Shown piece after piece: positions 17,889 through 26,925 of a stretch of 46,408 bases of DNA. This stretch comes from Gammaproteobacteria bacterium (GTDB lineage: Bacteria; Pseudomonadota; Gammaproteobacteria; Chromatiales; Chromatiaceae): contig JAAELC010000664.1 of assembly GCA_024227135.1 (NCBI GenBank), positions 1-46,408 on the forward strand. Reading direction: 5' to 3'. Both the position numbers and the translations under genes were made by a program. The notes beneath the pieces are model-generated. The model saw only the letters and a program-made list of their open reading frames with translations, had not been told where the DNA came from and searched no databases. How positions within the stretch are numbered: position 1 is the stretch's first letter; every line of letters starts with the position of its first letter.

Positions 17889-17954
17889 TCAGCATACCCC
17901 CATACCAGTAGAACGGCAGTACCTTATGAGACAATCTGCCACGAATCCGTCATA

Positions 17955-20168
17955 ATGAAAAGCACCTCCAGAAGTCTCAAAAGAGGATTGCAGTTGAATC
18001 AGGATAATAAACCCACGCAAGGACTCTATCTGGTACTGATCAGCGTTCATGGACTGTTAAGAGGTCATGAACTGGAACTGGGACGTGATGCGGACACGGG
18101 GGGACAGACCAAATACGTCGTGGAAGTAATGCAGGCGATCGCCTCGAGACCTGACGTAGCACAAGTCGATCTCCTGACCCGTCTGGTCGATGACCCCGAC
18201 GTCAGCAGCGATTATGCTGTACCGATTGAATTACTGGATGAGGGGGTTCGCATCGTCCGGATTGAAGCAGGTCCGAGGGGCTATCGCCCCAAGGAAACGC
18301 TCTGGGATCACCTCGACACCTTTGCCGATAACTGCATTCGATTCATTCAAGACCAGAACAGACAACCCGACCTGCTTCACAGTCATTATGCCGATGCTGG
18401 ATATGCGGGCAGCCGCATCTCTCATATCATGGGCATTCCCCTGGTCCATACCGGCCATTCACTGGGCAGGGTCAAGCGCCGTCGACTGCTGGCTTCCGGG
18501 CTGAACATGGCTGAAATCGAAGAGCGCTACAATATCACCAGGCGCATCGAAGCCGAAGAGATGACCCTTGCAACCGCGGAACGGGTTATCACGAGTACCA
18601 ACCAGGAAATCGAAGAACAGTACGCGCTTTATGACTACTATCAGCCAGAACAGATGCAAGTCATCCCCCCCGGAACCGACCTGACCCGTTTTCACCCCCC
18701 GGTTGGCAATGAGTGGCAAATACCGATCGCCGGTGAAATTACACGATTCCTGCGTGAGCCTGAGAAACCCATCATTCTTGCCCTCTCCAGACCGGATACC
18801 CGCAAGAATATCGGTGCCCTGGTCACCGCTTACGGCGAAGACCCGAAACTGCAGGAGTCGGCCAACCTGGTCATTGTGGCAGGTAATCGAGACGATATTC
18901 TCGACCTGGACAGCGGTGCTCAGGAGGTGTTCACCGACTTGATGCTGCAGATAGACCGCTACGATCTCTACGGCAAGGTAGCCTGCCCGAAACACCATAT
19001 GGCGGACGATGTCCCCATGATCTACCGTCTGGCCGCTTTTTCCGGTGGTGTCTTCGTCAATCCCGCGCTAACCGAACCCTTCGGGTTGACCCTGATCGAA
19101 GCCGCGGCCAGCGGCTTGCCCATCGTGGCCACCGAGGATGGAGGACCACGGGACATCATCCAGAACTGTGACAATGGAGTCCTCGTTGACCCCCTGGAGC
19201 CTGAGGATATCGCTGCAGGCATCAGGGAAGTCCTGCTGAACTGGGAGGCCTGGCAACAGCGCTCCACCCAAGGGCTCAAGGGAGTCAGGAAGCACTATTC
19301 CTGGGAGGGGCACGCGATACGCTACCTGGAAATAATCCGACCAATCGCCGAACGCACGTCCGCCCCCCTGGTGCATCCGCCGACCGCTCGTCGCCCGATG
19401 CTGTTCCACGACCGTGCCATCTTCACGGACCTGGATCAGAATTTACTGGGCTGCCCTGAATCGCTTCCCGACCTGATAGAACTTATCCGCAGAAATCGCA
19501 AGTGCGCCTCATTCGGCATCGCTACCGGACGACGGCTCGACTCCGCCCTGAAAATGATGAAGCAGCATCATATACCCGAGCCGGACGTACTGATAACCAG
19601 TTGCGGCACCTCGATTCACTACGCCCCAAAACTCACCGAAGACACCGCCTGGACCCGCCATATCGAAAAACAGTGGACACCCCAGGTAGTAAGACGGGTA
19701 CTCGATCCCTTGCCGGGATTGATCCTGCAACCCAAATCGGAGCAGAGTCGTTTCAAGATCAGCTATTACATCGACCCGGAACTTGCTCCCAGCATGGACG
19801 AGATAAACCGCGTGCTGTATCAGGAGGAGCAATCGGTCAATGTCATGCTCTCTTTCGGTCAGTATCTGGACATCACACCCATCCGTGCTGCCAAGGGCCT
19901 GGCGCTGCGTTACATGGCTGCCCGCTGGGAAATCCCCCTGCAACACATACTGGTGGCAGGGGGCTCGGGGGCCGACGAGGACATGATGCGTGGCAACACC
20001 CTCGCAGTGGTAGTCGGCAACCGGCATCATGAGGAACTATCCCAACTGGAGGATGTGGACAGAATCTATTTTGCTTCGGCTTCCGGCGCGGCAGGCATTA
20101 TCGACGCGATTGAGCACTACGACTTTTTTGGTGAATGCGGCATTCCCCAGGAGGATGGTCCGGAATGA
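17955..20168 (+). CDS. Sucrose-phosphate synthase (GT-B plus HAD domain)
   Basis: The 737-residue protein joins a GT4 glycosyltransferase (about 20-475) to a HAD-IIB domain (about 488-730), the SPS architecture that makes sucrose 6-phosphate from a nucleotide-glucose and fructose 6-phosphate. Seen are LISVHGLLRGHELELGRDAD with the substrate-binding GGQTKYVVE, HSHYADAGYAG, TGHSLGRVKRR and the EPFGLTLIEAAASGLPIVA donor-site motif. In the HAD domain the first motif is DLDQN rather than DxDxT/V and the fourth is GGSGADED rather than GDSxND, so phosphatase activity may be lost. A TTG at 17994 has AGAGGA at 17982-17987 and may be the true start; the ATG at 17955 has none. It overlaps the phosphatase gene by ATGA. 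Confidence 0.9.
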   Translation: MKSTSRSLKRGLQLNQDNKPTQGLYLVLISVHGLLRGHELELGRDADTGGQTKYVVEVMQAIASRPDVAQVDLLTRLVDDPDVSSDYAVPIELLDEGVRIVRIEAGPRGYRPKETLWDHLDTFADNCIRFIQDQNRQPDLLHSHYADAGYAGSRISHIMGIPLVHTGHSLGRVKRRRLLASGLNMAEIEERYNITRRIEAEEMTLATAERVITSTNQEIEEQYALYDYYQPEQMQVIPPGTDLTRFHPPVGNEWQIPIAGEITRFLREPEKPIILALSRPDTRKNIGALVTAYGEDPKLQESANLVIVAGNRDDILDLDSGAQEVFTDLMLQIDRYDLYGKVACPKHHMADDVPMIYRLAAFSGGVFVNPALTEPFGLTLIEAAASGLPIVATEDGGPRDIIQNCDNGVLVDPLEPEDIAAGIREVLLNWEAWQQRSTQGLKGVRKHYSWEGHAIRYLEIIRPIAERTSAPLVHPPTARRPMLFHDRAIFTDLDQNLLGCPESLPDLIELIRRNRKCASFGIATGRRLDSALKMMKQHHIPEPDVLITSCGTSIHYAPKLTEDTAWTRHIEKQWTPQVVRRVLDPLPGLILQPKSEQSRFKISYYIDPELAPSMDEINRVLYQEEQSVNVMLSFGQYLDITPIRAAKGLALRYMAARWEIPLQHILVAGGSGADEDMMRGNTLAVVVGNRHHEELSQLEDVDRIYFASASGAAGIIDAIEHYDFFGECGIPQEDGPE

Positions 20169-21028
20169 ACGATCCTCTGCTGCTGCTTTGTACCGATATG
20201 GACCGAACGCTACTCCCAAACGGGACTCAACCCGAATCTCAGGCGGCGAGACAACGGTTTTCCACCCTGGTCTCCCACCCCGGCGTGGTGCTGGTCTATG
20301 TAACAGGAAGGGATAAGAGCCTGGTCGAACGAGCCATCAACAACTACGGATTGCCGTGGCCTGACCTGGTCATCAGCGATGTAGGCACCAACATTTATCA
20401 TCTGGAAAACAAACGCTGGCAAGTCTGGCCCCAATGGCCGGATGAGATTGGAAAGGACTGGAACGGACGAAACCATCAGCATCTCAGTGAGCTTCTGAGC
20501 GGTATTCAGGCACTGAGAATGCAAGAGTACAGCAAGCAGAACACCTTTAAACTCAGTTTCTACTATCCACTCCATACAGACAACAAACTACTCGATGAAA
20601 AACTGTCGGCAATACTGCGGGAAAAAGGCATTGATGCCAGCCTGATCTGGAGTATCGATGAACCAGCGGGGGTCGGCCTGCTGGATATACTGCCAAAACG
20701 GGCCACTAAACTGCACGCAGTGGAGTTTCTGCAAAACACCCTGGGTATTCCACTGTCGCGCACCCTGTTTGCCGGCGACAGTGGCAACGACCTGCAGGTA
20801 CTGACCAGCGCCATACCCTCAGTACTGGTTGCCAACGCCATACCCACTGTCGTGGATGCTGCGATAAAGGGAGCTAGCGCTGCCGGCACTTCGGAGAGAC
20901 TGTATCTGGCCCGTGGCGATTTTCTTGATATGAACGGCAACTACAGCGCCGGTATCCTGGAAGGGGTCAATCATTTCCGTCCCGAGCTGACGGAGCTTTT
21001 CGCTGAAGACATAACCAGGAAGAAGTAA
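20165..21028 (+). CDS. Sucrose-6-phosphate phosphatase (HAD-IIB)
   Basis: The 287-residue stand-alone phosphatase should convert sucrose 6-phosphate to sucrose. It carries the HAD nucleophile motif CTDMDRTLLPNG (Asp11, Asp13), the motif II region VLVYVTGRDKSLV and motif IV FAGDSGNDLQVL, all intact. The S6PP/SPP-like subgroup is supported by VISDVGTNIYHLE and by position directly after SPS. The ATG at 20165 overlaps the SPS stop (ATGA), so the two are translationally coupled. Mannosyl-3-phosphoglycerate phosphatase is a related alternative, but the SPS partner argues for sucrose. Confidence 0.88.
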   Translation: MNDPLLLLCTDMDRTLLPNGTQPESQAARQRFSTLVSHPGVVLVYVTGRDKSLVERAINNYGLPWPDLVISDVGTNIYHLENKRWQVWPQWPDEIGKDWNGRNHQHLSELLSGIQALRMQEYSKQNTFKLSFYYPLHTDNKLLDEKLSAILREKGIDASLIWSIDEPAGVGLLDILPKRATKLHAVEFLQNTLGIPLSRTLFAGDSGNDLQVLTSAIPSVLVANAIPTVVDAAIKGASAAGTSERLYLARGDFLDMNGNYSAGILEGVNHFRPELTELFAEDITRKK

Positions 21029-21080
21029 ACCACTCCCTGCCTGGCTGACGGGGCTGTCCGCTGAAACAAAGGCGATAGAA

Positions 21081-21980
21081 ATGAAAGACAAACCAATTCC
21101 TGTCCTGTTCGGTGAAGTGCTTTTCGACTGCTTCGACGATGGAAGTCGTGTATTGGGTGGTGCCCCGTTCAACGTATCATGGCATCTTCAAGCATTTGGC
21201 TGTGAACCGTTATTGATCAGCCGGGTAGGGGACGATCCGATGGGACGGCAGATCCGCGACACCATGGCCCACTGGGGAATGACGACAGCCGGATTGCAGA
21301 AGGACTCGGCCCACCGTACCGGGGAAGTGCAGATCAGCCTTCTGAATGGCCAGCCAACATTTGAAATCCTGGCAGATCGGGCCTATGACCACATACGTGG
21401 CGACGCACTACCCCCGATGAACCCATCGCTGATCTACCAGGGCACACTGGGACTTCGTCAACCCGATTCACTGGCAACACTGGAACAGATTCTGGACAGG
21501 CACCAGGCCCCGGTGTTTCTGGATGTCAACCTCAGGCCCCCCTGGTGGTCTAGAGAACAGGTGGAATCACAACTCGATCATGCCCGGTGGGTAAAGATCA
21601 ACGATGACGAGCTAGACACCTTGCTGGAGGGCCCCCGGGAACTCGAGGAGAAAGCCAACATCCTGATGGAAACACACAGTTTGTCTCTCGTGATCGTAAC
21701 CCAGGGTAGTAAAGGTGCCTTTTCCCTCGAGAACTCCGAACAGGTAACGAAGATTCGGCCCATAGAGGAAACGCCGGTGGTAGACACCGTAGGTGCAGGA
21801 GATGCTTTCGCTGCTGTTTGCATACTTGGCCTGCTCAGGGGCTGGCCACAATCCCGTACCATGGAACGTGCACAACAATTCGCCTCCCTGCTGGTGGGGC
21901 AGCGAGGTGCTACCCTGAGCGATGCCGGACGCTACCAGCGATTGATGGAACGGTGGGAGTTCGAGGGTCAGAAGATCTGA
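21081..21980 (+). CDS. PfkB family carbohydrate kinase, probable fructokinase
   Basis: The 299-residue sugar kinase of the ribokinase/PfkB fold has the N-terminal substrate motif VLGGAPFNVSWHLQAFG and the C-terminal ATP/anion-hole signature DTVGAGDAFAAV with catalytic Asp in GAGD. In sucrose-forming bacteria a fructokinase gene follows sps and spp (for example in halotolerant methanotrophs), so fructose is the likely substrate; it would recycle fructose released from sucrose. The gap from the phosphatase gene is 52 bases, consistent with one operon. Other hexoses or nucleosides cannot be excluded from sequence. Confidence 0.85.
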   Translation: MKDKPIPVLFGEVLFDCFDDGSRVLGGAPFNVSWHLQAFGCEPLLISRVGDDPMGRQIRDTMAHWGMTTAGLQKDSAHRTGEVQISLLNGQPTFEILADRAYDHIRGDALPPMNPSLIYQGTLGLRQPDSLATLEQILDRHQAPVFLDVNLRPPWWSREQVESQLDHARWVKINDDELDTLLEGPRELEEKANILMETHSLSLVIVTQGSKGAFSLENSEQVTKIRPIEETPVVDTVGAGDAFAAVCILGLLRGWPQSRTMERAQQFASLLVGQRGATLSDAGRYQRLMERWEFEGQKI

Positions 21981-22025
21981 GCGAGCCCTCGCACTCCCGG
22001 AGTCATTCAGCTCCTCTGAACAGGT

Positions 22026-22310
22026 TTAACCCTTGGTAATCTTTTCATTCTCCACCGCTTTATCCGTGATTTCGGTGTAGAGGGATAAAACTTTCATTGC
22101 CAATTCAGCATACTTGGGGTTTCGATCCATGATCCCTTTAATCTGATTGGCATCTGAGAACACTTCCTCGAGAAACTCGATGTCGAAGTCATTGAGCCGC
22201 TCTCCCTTGTCGACCTTCTCCTTCAGATCGAGCGCCCTGGGGAGACGCTGCTGCTCCAGTCTCTGCAGAAGCACGGTAATCAAGCCTTCGTCTTTGGAAA
22301 TGTCGTTCAT
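22026..22310 (-). CDS. Small conserved alpha-helical protein of unknown function
   Basis: A 94-residue, acidic and probably all-helical soluble protein: [20 protein letters not shown], then [20 protein letters not shown] and a helical C-terminus around [13 protein letters not shown]. No cysteines, signal or membrane segment. I do not recognise a named family, but the codon use and clean helical pattern suggest a real gene. AGAGG lies upstream of the ATG. It is convergent with the sucrose operon (45 bases) and divergent from the hydrolase gene. It could be an adaptor or a regulator; there is no direct evidence. Confidence 0.7.
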   Translation of the reverse strand: MNDISKDEGLITVLLQRLEQQRLPRALDLKEKVDKGERLNDFDIEFLEEVFSDANQIKGIMDRNPKYAELAMKVLSLYTEITDKAVENEKITKG

Positions 22311-22563
22311 TTAAACCTCTGGAATCGTTGTTGTATGCAGTCCGCCCCACCGGATGATGGGTCGATTATAGTATGACAACCGTCCCGTTCCGAGAAGGAA
22401 TTTGCCCATTCACAGCATTTGTCCGTCAAAACAGCTATCTGACCGACCAACAGAGACTCTTTTTAGGGGATATCAACGCAATACTATAATCGAACTGATA
22501 CCATCCCGATCACAAACCCTGCCGGTAGCAGCCAACCGGCTCTCTGCCGGAAACCATCCATCC

Positions 22564-23385
22564 ATGAGCTACATCGCACTGTTTCTAGTCACGCTGGCCC
22601 TACTGAACGGTTGGTTGTACCTGCAACAACCCAGCATGATTTTTATCCCCCAGCGGGATATCGCTGAAACCCCGACAGCCTGGGGTCTCGAGTACGAAGA
22701 GGTCTCGCTGCATACCGAAGATGGGGTTCAACTACACGGCTGGTACCTGCCAAATCCCCTGTCAGACAAGGTGATACTCTTTTTTCATGGCAATGCGGGC
22801 AACATTTCCCACCGGGGCAGCTCCGTGGCGATTTTTCATCAGCTGGGCTTCAAGGTATTCATTTTCGACTATCGTGGCTACGGATTAAGCGCTGGGAAAC
22901 CCACAGAGGCGGGACTTTATAAAGATGCCAGGGCCGCGTGGCGCTTTCTGGTGGACACTAAGGGGGTCAAACGGGAAAACATCGTGTTGTTCGGTCGCTC
23001 CCTGGGTGGTGCCATGGCGGCGAAACTGGCCAGTGAAGAAAAACCCTCAGGTCTGATACTGGAATCAACATTCAGCTCCGCATTGGAAATGGCTCGCGAG
23101 ATCCTGCCACTGCTGTCCCGGGTGGTTTATCGGCGATTCGAGTTCAACACCCTGGCACTTGCCGGGCGCTTCAACTGCCCACTGCTGGTGCTGCACAGCC
23201 CCGAGGATGAAATCATCCCTTACAGGATGGGTCAGGAGATTTTTGAGGCGGCTGCACAACCCAAGCATTTTTTTCAGATGCAGGGCATGCATAACGGTGG
23301 TTACCTGTTGAGCCAACCCGGATACAGCCGCTCGCTCCGTCGCTTTATCGACTCACTCGACGGGGAGATACATCAGATACCATAA
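22564..23385 (+). CDS. Membrane-anchored alpha/beta hydrolase
   Basis: The 273-residue serine hydrolase has an N-terminal hydrophobic anchor (MSYIALFLVTLALLNGWLYL). Catalytic parts: oxyanion-hole FFHGNAGNISHR near 76, nucleophile elbow GRSLGG near 145 (GxSxG), acid HSPEDEIIP near 220 and His in QGMHNGGY near 248. It resembles the BEM46/YfhR-type hydrolases. The substrate is unknown. The ATG at 22564 is chosen because the membrane anchor follows; the frame is open for 54 more codons upstream, but these run over a likely promoter, with TATAAT at 22485-22490 and a poor -35. Confidence 0.88.
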   Translation: MSYIALFLVTLALLNGWLYLQQPSMIFIPQRDIAETPTAWGLEYEEVSLHTEDGVQLHGWYLPNPLSDKVILFFHGNAGNISHRGSSVAIFHQLGFKVFIFDYRGYGLSAGKPTEAGLYKDARAAWRFLVDTKGVKRENIVLFGRSLGGAMAAKLASEEKPSGLILESTFSSALEMAREILPLLSRVVYRRFEFNTLALAGRFNCPLLVLHSPEDEIIPYRMGQEIFEAAAQPKHFFQMQGMHNGGYLLSQPGYSRSLRRFIDSLDGEIHQIP

Positions 23386-23445
23386 AAGGGATTCCAAAGA
23401 GCATCAACAGCAACTGTGGGCATCACAGCCACCACCGGCAACGAT

Positions 23446-24654
23446 TCATAATCGTTCCCGCTGATCCATCACAGCGAATCCCATGGGGGTATCAGATACG
23501 CCTCTGGACAATCCCAGCACTTTAAAGCGCTCGCCCATCTCAGAAGGAAGTGTCAGACGCTTGACGCCCTGCACCAGTTCCATATGGGCACGAACGTTTT
23601 CTGGATCCGACCGGGCAACGATCTGATCGAGACCGCAGCCCAATAGAAAATAGGCCTGAGTGGTATAGCCGCATACGTGCAGGTCGCTTCTGGTCCCGGC
23701 CTGGGCCACAGCGGTAAAATCAACATGGGCGGTAATATCCTGCAAACCGGGATAGAACAGCGGGTCTGAATGGGCCCGATGTCGATAATGACACATGAGC
23801 GTGCCGCGATTTCGCTGGGGGTGATAATACTCTGCCCTGGAGTATCCATAATCGATCAACAGAATCAGCCCCGCCTGCAGACACCGGGCGAGTATCTCCA
23901 CCCAGGGGGCTGCCCGCAGATTAATCTCGGATTCGTACCCCGTCTCCCCGTCAGGGATCAGCCCTCGCAAAGACTCGACTGATGCCTCCAGGTGACCGGA
24001 TGGGGTACCCCACATTAAAACCAGCCCCTCCGGACCCTGACCTGCCTGCTGCTCAAAAACCCGCCGATCTCTAATCATGAACCGATGCACCGGCATGGCA
24101 TCCAGCACCTCATTGGCTATGACCACCCCGCACACTCCAGTTTCGGGAAGACCATCGAGCCATTGCACCCGGCTCTGAAGATGAGGCACCTGCTCCGCGA
24201 GGGTCAATTTTTGACGCTCCCTGAGTTCTGGGCTCACCTCAAGAATAAGATAACGATCAGGAAGCGCGTCCAGGGCCTCCAACGTTTCCAGCAGATCGGC
24301 TGCCAGCTTCCCCGAACCCGCACCAAACTCCAGGATATCCCCCCCTCCAAGCGCTTCGAACACCTGACAACACTGCCGGGCCAGACATTGGGCGAAAACA
24401 GGGGAAGTCTCGGGGGCAGTAACGAAATCCCCAGCCTCCCCGAACTTGCGGGCTCCGGCACTGTAGTAGCCAAGCCCAGGAGCGTAGAGACAGCGCTCCA
24501 TGTAACGATCGAAAGGCAACTGCCCCCCCGATTCAGCCACATCAGATTCGATCAACCGGACCAGGGCCTGACTGTGATCCAATGCCTCCGCATCGGGCAA
24601 TGGCAGAGCATCGGTCGTTTTTTGTGATCTGCGGTAGAATGTGTGCCCTGCCAT
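23446..24654 (-). CDS. MidA/NDUFAF7-type SAM-dependent methyltransferase
   Basis: The 402-residue protein matches the DUF185/MidA family. Signatures: GQLPFDRYMERCLYAPGLGY near 43, the SAM-binding ILEFGAGSGKLAADLL near 103, VIANEVLDAMPVHRF near 158 and LILLIDYGYSRAEYYHPQR near 237. The eukaryotic homologue NDUFAF7 dimethylates an arginine of the complex I subunit NDUFS2; the bacterial target is not established. It is divergent from the pteridine reductase gene, whose frame it overlaps slightly at the 5' end, so the start may lie somewhat downstream. The length is normal for the family. Confidence 0.9.
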   Translation of the reverse strand: MAGHTFYRRSQKTTDALPLPDAEALDHSQALVRLIESDVAESGGQLPFDRYMERCLYAPGLGYYSAGARKFGEAGDFVTAPETSPVFAQCLARQCCQVFEALGGGDILEFGAGSGKLAADLLETLEALDALPDRYLILEVSPELRERQKLTLAEQVPHLQSRVQWLDGLPETGVCGVVIANEVLDAMPVHRFMIRDRRVFEQQAGQGPEGLVLMWGTPSGHLEASVESLRGLIPDGETGYESEINLRAAPWVEILARCLQAGLILLIDYGYSRAEYYHPQRNRGTLMCHYRHRAHSDPLFYPGLQDITAHVDFTAVAQAGTRSDLHVCGYTTQAYFLLGCGLDQIVARSDPENVRAHMELVQGVKRLTLPSEMGERFKVLGLSRGVSDTPMGFAVMDQRERL

Positions 24655-24718
24655 CAGTAATCCAATCCTCTTTAGTCTCGGTTCAAGGGGGCGATCATAT
24701 CAAGGCTGGAGACTTCAC

Positions 24719-25474
24719 GTGACAGAAAAAAGCCCATCATCAGACCCTGAAGTTGCCCTCATTACCGGTGCAGCCCATCGCATTGGTGCAGAAATCGCCC
24801 GAATCCTGCATACCGAAGGGATGGACCTGGTGCTTCACTACAGGAACTCAGAAGATGCGGCCGGTTCGCTGCAACGGGAACTGGAGGACCATCGGCCAGA
24901 CTCTGTCAGACTGATCAGGGCCGATTTACTCGACACGGCCAGTCTGCCTGCACTGATTGATGCCGCCGTTGACTGGCGAGGGCGACTCGATTTGCTGGTC
25001 AACAACGCCTCGAGTTTCTATCCCACTCCCCTGGAGGAGGCCAACGAGCAACAGTGGGAAGATCTGCTGGGCAGCAATTTGAAGGCACCCTTTTTTCTCG
25101 CCCAGGCAGCAGCCCCCTTACTGCGACAAAGCCGGGGATCCATTGTCAATCTGGTGGATATCTATGGAGAGAGGCCGCTGATAAAGCATCCTATTTACTC
25201 CATGGCCAAGGCGGGTAACGCAATGATGGTTAAATCCCTGGCCCGGGAACTGGGACCGGAGGTTCGAGTCAACGGTATCGCTCCCGGGGCCATTCTCTGG
25301 CCGAAAGAAGGCCTGTCCCAACAGGCCCGGGACAGCATTCTCTCCCGTACTCCGTTAAAACGACTGGGAAAACCCGACGACATCGCCCAAACCCTGCTAT
25401 TCCTGGTCCGGGATGCCCCTTATATTACCGGGCAGATAATTGCAGTGGACGGGGGAAGGACTGTTCAGCAATAG
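24719..25474 (+). CDS. Pteridine reductase-like short-chain dehydrogenase
   Basis: The 251-residue SDR has the NADPH-binding TGAAHRIG near 17 (the TGxxxRIG variant of pteridine reductases), NNASSFYPTPLEEA near 97, the catalytic YSMAKAGN (Tyr-x3-Lys) near 160 and PGAILWPKEG near 190. It is typical of FolM/PTR1-like enzymes that reduce dihydromonapterin or dihydrobiopterin. The start is GTG at 24719 with TGGAG seven bases upstream. Next to folK and folB, so a pterin/folate role is supported by context, though those genes are on the other strand. Substrate preference cannot be decided. Confidence 0.87.
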   Translation: MTEKSPSSDPEVALITGAAHRIGAEIARILHTEGMDLVLHYRNSEDAAGSLQRELEDHRPDSVRLIRADLLDTASLPALIDAAVDWRGRLDLLVNNASSFYPTPLEEANEQQWEDLLGSNLKAPFFLAQAAAPLLRQSRGSIVNLVDIYGERPLIKHPIYSMAKAGNAMMVKSLARELGPEVRVNGIAPGAILWPKEGLSQQARDSILSRTPLKRLGKPDDIAQTLLFLVRDAPYITGQIIAVDGGRTVQQ

Positions 25475-25652
25475 ATCCCAGCCGAACCTGCGCGGCCCTT
25501 ACCCATTCGCTGCTGAAACCATAGGTGAGAATCGCAGGTCAAAGGGGTATCTTCCAACTGCCTGTGAATCGCTCTCTTACCCGGGAAAAGCAGCGGTCAA
25601 TCCGTCTTGATACCCAGGCTGCCAATACCTTCTGCTCGCCAGGAACCCCCAG

Positions 25653-26144
25653 CTATTCCAAATCCAGGCTCACCGCCCTGATGGACTGTTCCGTTTTCTC
25701 AAAAGCCTTCCAGAGTGCCCTGTAAGTATTTCCGCTCAGAGGGTGCACCTCATCACCGGCCACTTCGGAAAGGGGCAGTAGCACGAACGCATACCGGGTA
25801 ATTTCATCTCGTGGCAACGACACTCGACCAACGCGTAACGCCTGCTCGCCGTAGGTCAGCAGGTCAATATCCAGTGTCCGGGAAGAAAATTTCCGCTCAC
25901 CGTCCCTCACCCTGCCATGAATCGCCTCAATTTCCCGCAACTGCCCCATCAGTACCTGGGGTTCAAACCTGGTATTCAATCCAACGACCATGTTGAGGAA
26001 CGGGGCGCCCTCGAATCCAACAGCGGCGCTTTCATAGACACTGGACAACACCAACTCGCCGAACATCCGCCTCAGATCACCAATAGCTGACCTGAGATTG
26101 GTGTCCGGTGTGATATTGCTTCCAAGACTCAGCCAAACCCTCAT
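25653..26144 (-). CDS. folK: HPPK: 6-hydroxymethyl-dihydropterin pyrophosphokinase
   Basis: The 163-residue enzyme transfers pyrophosphate from ATP to 6-hydroxymethyl-7,8-dihydropterin, the step before dihydropteroate synthase. Family signatures are the N-terminal VWLSLGSNITPDTNLRSAIG and the metal/substrate motif SRTLDIDLLTYG near 86, followed by LPRDEITRYAFVLLPLSEV with the PHP(R)-like site. It overlaps folB by ATGA (26141-26144), so the two are translationally coupled. The length fits short bacterial FolK. Confidence 0.93.
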   Translation of the reverse strand: MRVWLSLGSNITPDTNLRSAIGDLRRMFGELVLSSVYESAAVGFEGAPFLNMVVGLNTRFEPQVLMGQLREIEAIHGRVRDGERKFSSRTLDIDLLTYGEQALRVGRVSLPRDEITRYAFVLLPLSEVAGDEVHPLSGNTYRALWKAFEKTEQSIRAVSLDLE

Positions 26145-26494
26145 CGGTCACCGCGTTCGATAATGACACCTACATCCCGGGCGCTGCTGACGGCACCTGC
26201 CTTGTTCAGGGTAAGCCGCAACCAGTCGACCCCGAACTCATTGCGGACGATCTCAGCACACCGCTCTGCCAGGGTCTCTACCAACTGGAACTTACTGGAT
26301 TCGATAAAAGCCGACAAGCGTTTGGCCACTGCCTTGTAATCCACTGCATCATCGATACTCTCACTGGCGGCGGCTTTTCTTACATCAGTGCTCATTTCCA
26401 GATCGAGGATCACTGTTTGTCGAATTTTCCGCTCCCAGTCATAGATTCCGATGACGGTCTCAGCTTCCAGTCCCCGTAAAAAAACGATATCCAT
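26141..26494 (-). CDS. folB: Dihydroneopterin aldolase
   Basis: The 117-residue enzyme cleaves dihydroneopterin to 6-hydroxymethyl-dihydropterin and glycolaldehyde. It begins MDIVFLRGLEAETVIGIYDW, the standard FolB start, with the conserved Glu in VIGIYDWER and later DAVDYKAVAKRL and LVETLAERCAEIV containing the family Glu, ending near the catalytic Lys in TLNKAGAV. The ATG at 26494 is preferred because homologues start there; nine further codons are open upstream. It overlaps folK. Confidence 0.93.
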   Translation of the reverse strand: MDIVFLRGLEAETVIGIYDWERKIRQTVILDLEMSTDVRKAAASESIDDAVDYKAVAKRLSAFIESSKFQLVETLAERCAEIVRNEFGVDWLRLTLNKAGAVSSARDVGVIIERGDR

Positions 26495-26925
26495 TTTACT
26501 ATGCGTCAATCTAATTCTCATCAGGAATGCATCGGATCATGGTAAAACATGTCGGCATAAATTCAAGCACTGCCCCCCCAGGTGGGGCTACCCACCCACC
26601 AGTCGGATCCTGCAGTCCGAGTCGGTTCATCCGGTGCCCGCGCAGGTTGCGGGAGATCATGCCCGGCAACGCGGCCCGGTGTTACTATAGTCCACGAACC
26701 GTGGCGGACCTTGCTGTACTCCATCAAAACAGCATCAATGAGTGCACCGGCTATGGGTGGGGTTGCGCCTTGCAATCTACCCTGACAAGCTCACTGAAAC
26801 AATCACTGTTAAGCTGACGAAAACAGCAGCCCCACGATTGATAACCCATGTGTTTCCTGCTGTTGAGAGGAGCCAACGGCATCCTCTCAACGCTTACCGA
26901 AGCAGCCAACCAAGGAATGTCTGCC
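26495..26925. other. Gap between folB and plsY
   Basis: About 430 bases between the divergent genes folB and plsY. No reading frame in it looks like a protein. A GC-rich part with short palindromes (CCCCCCAGGTGGGG near 26574-26587; TGCCCGCGCAGGTTGCGGGAG near 26635) could be structured in RNA. AAGGA at 26912-26916 is the ribosome binding site for plsY. I see no recognisable RNA family. Confidence 0.4.
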
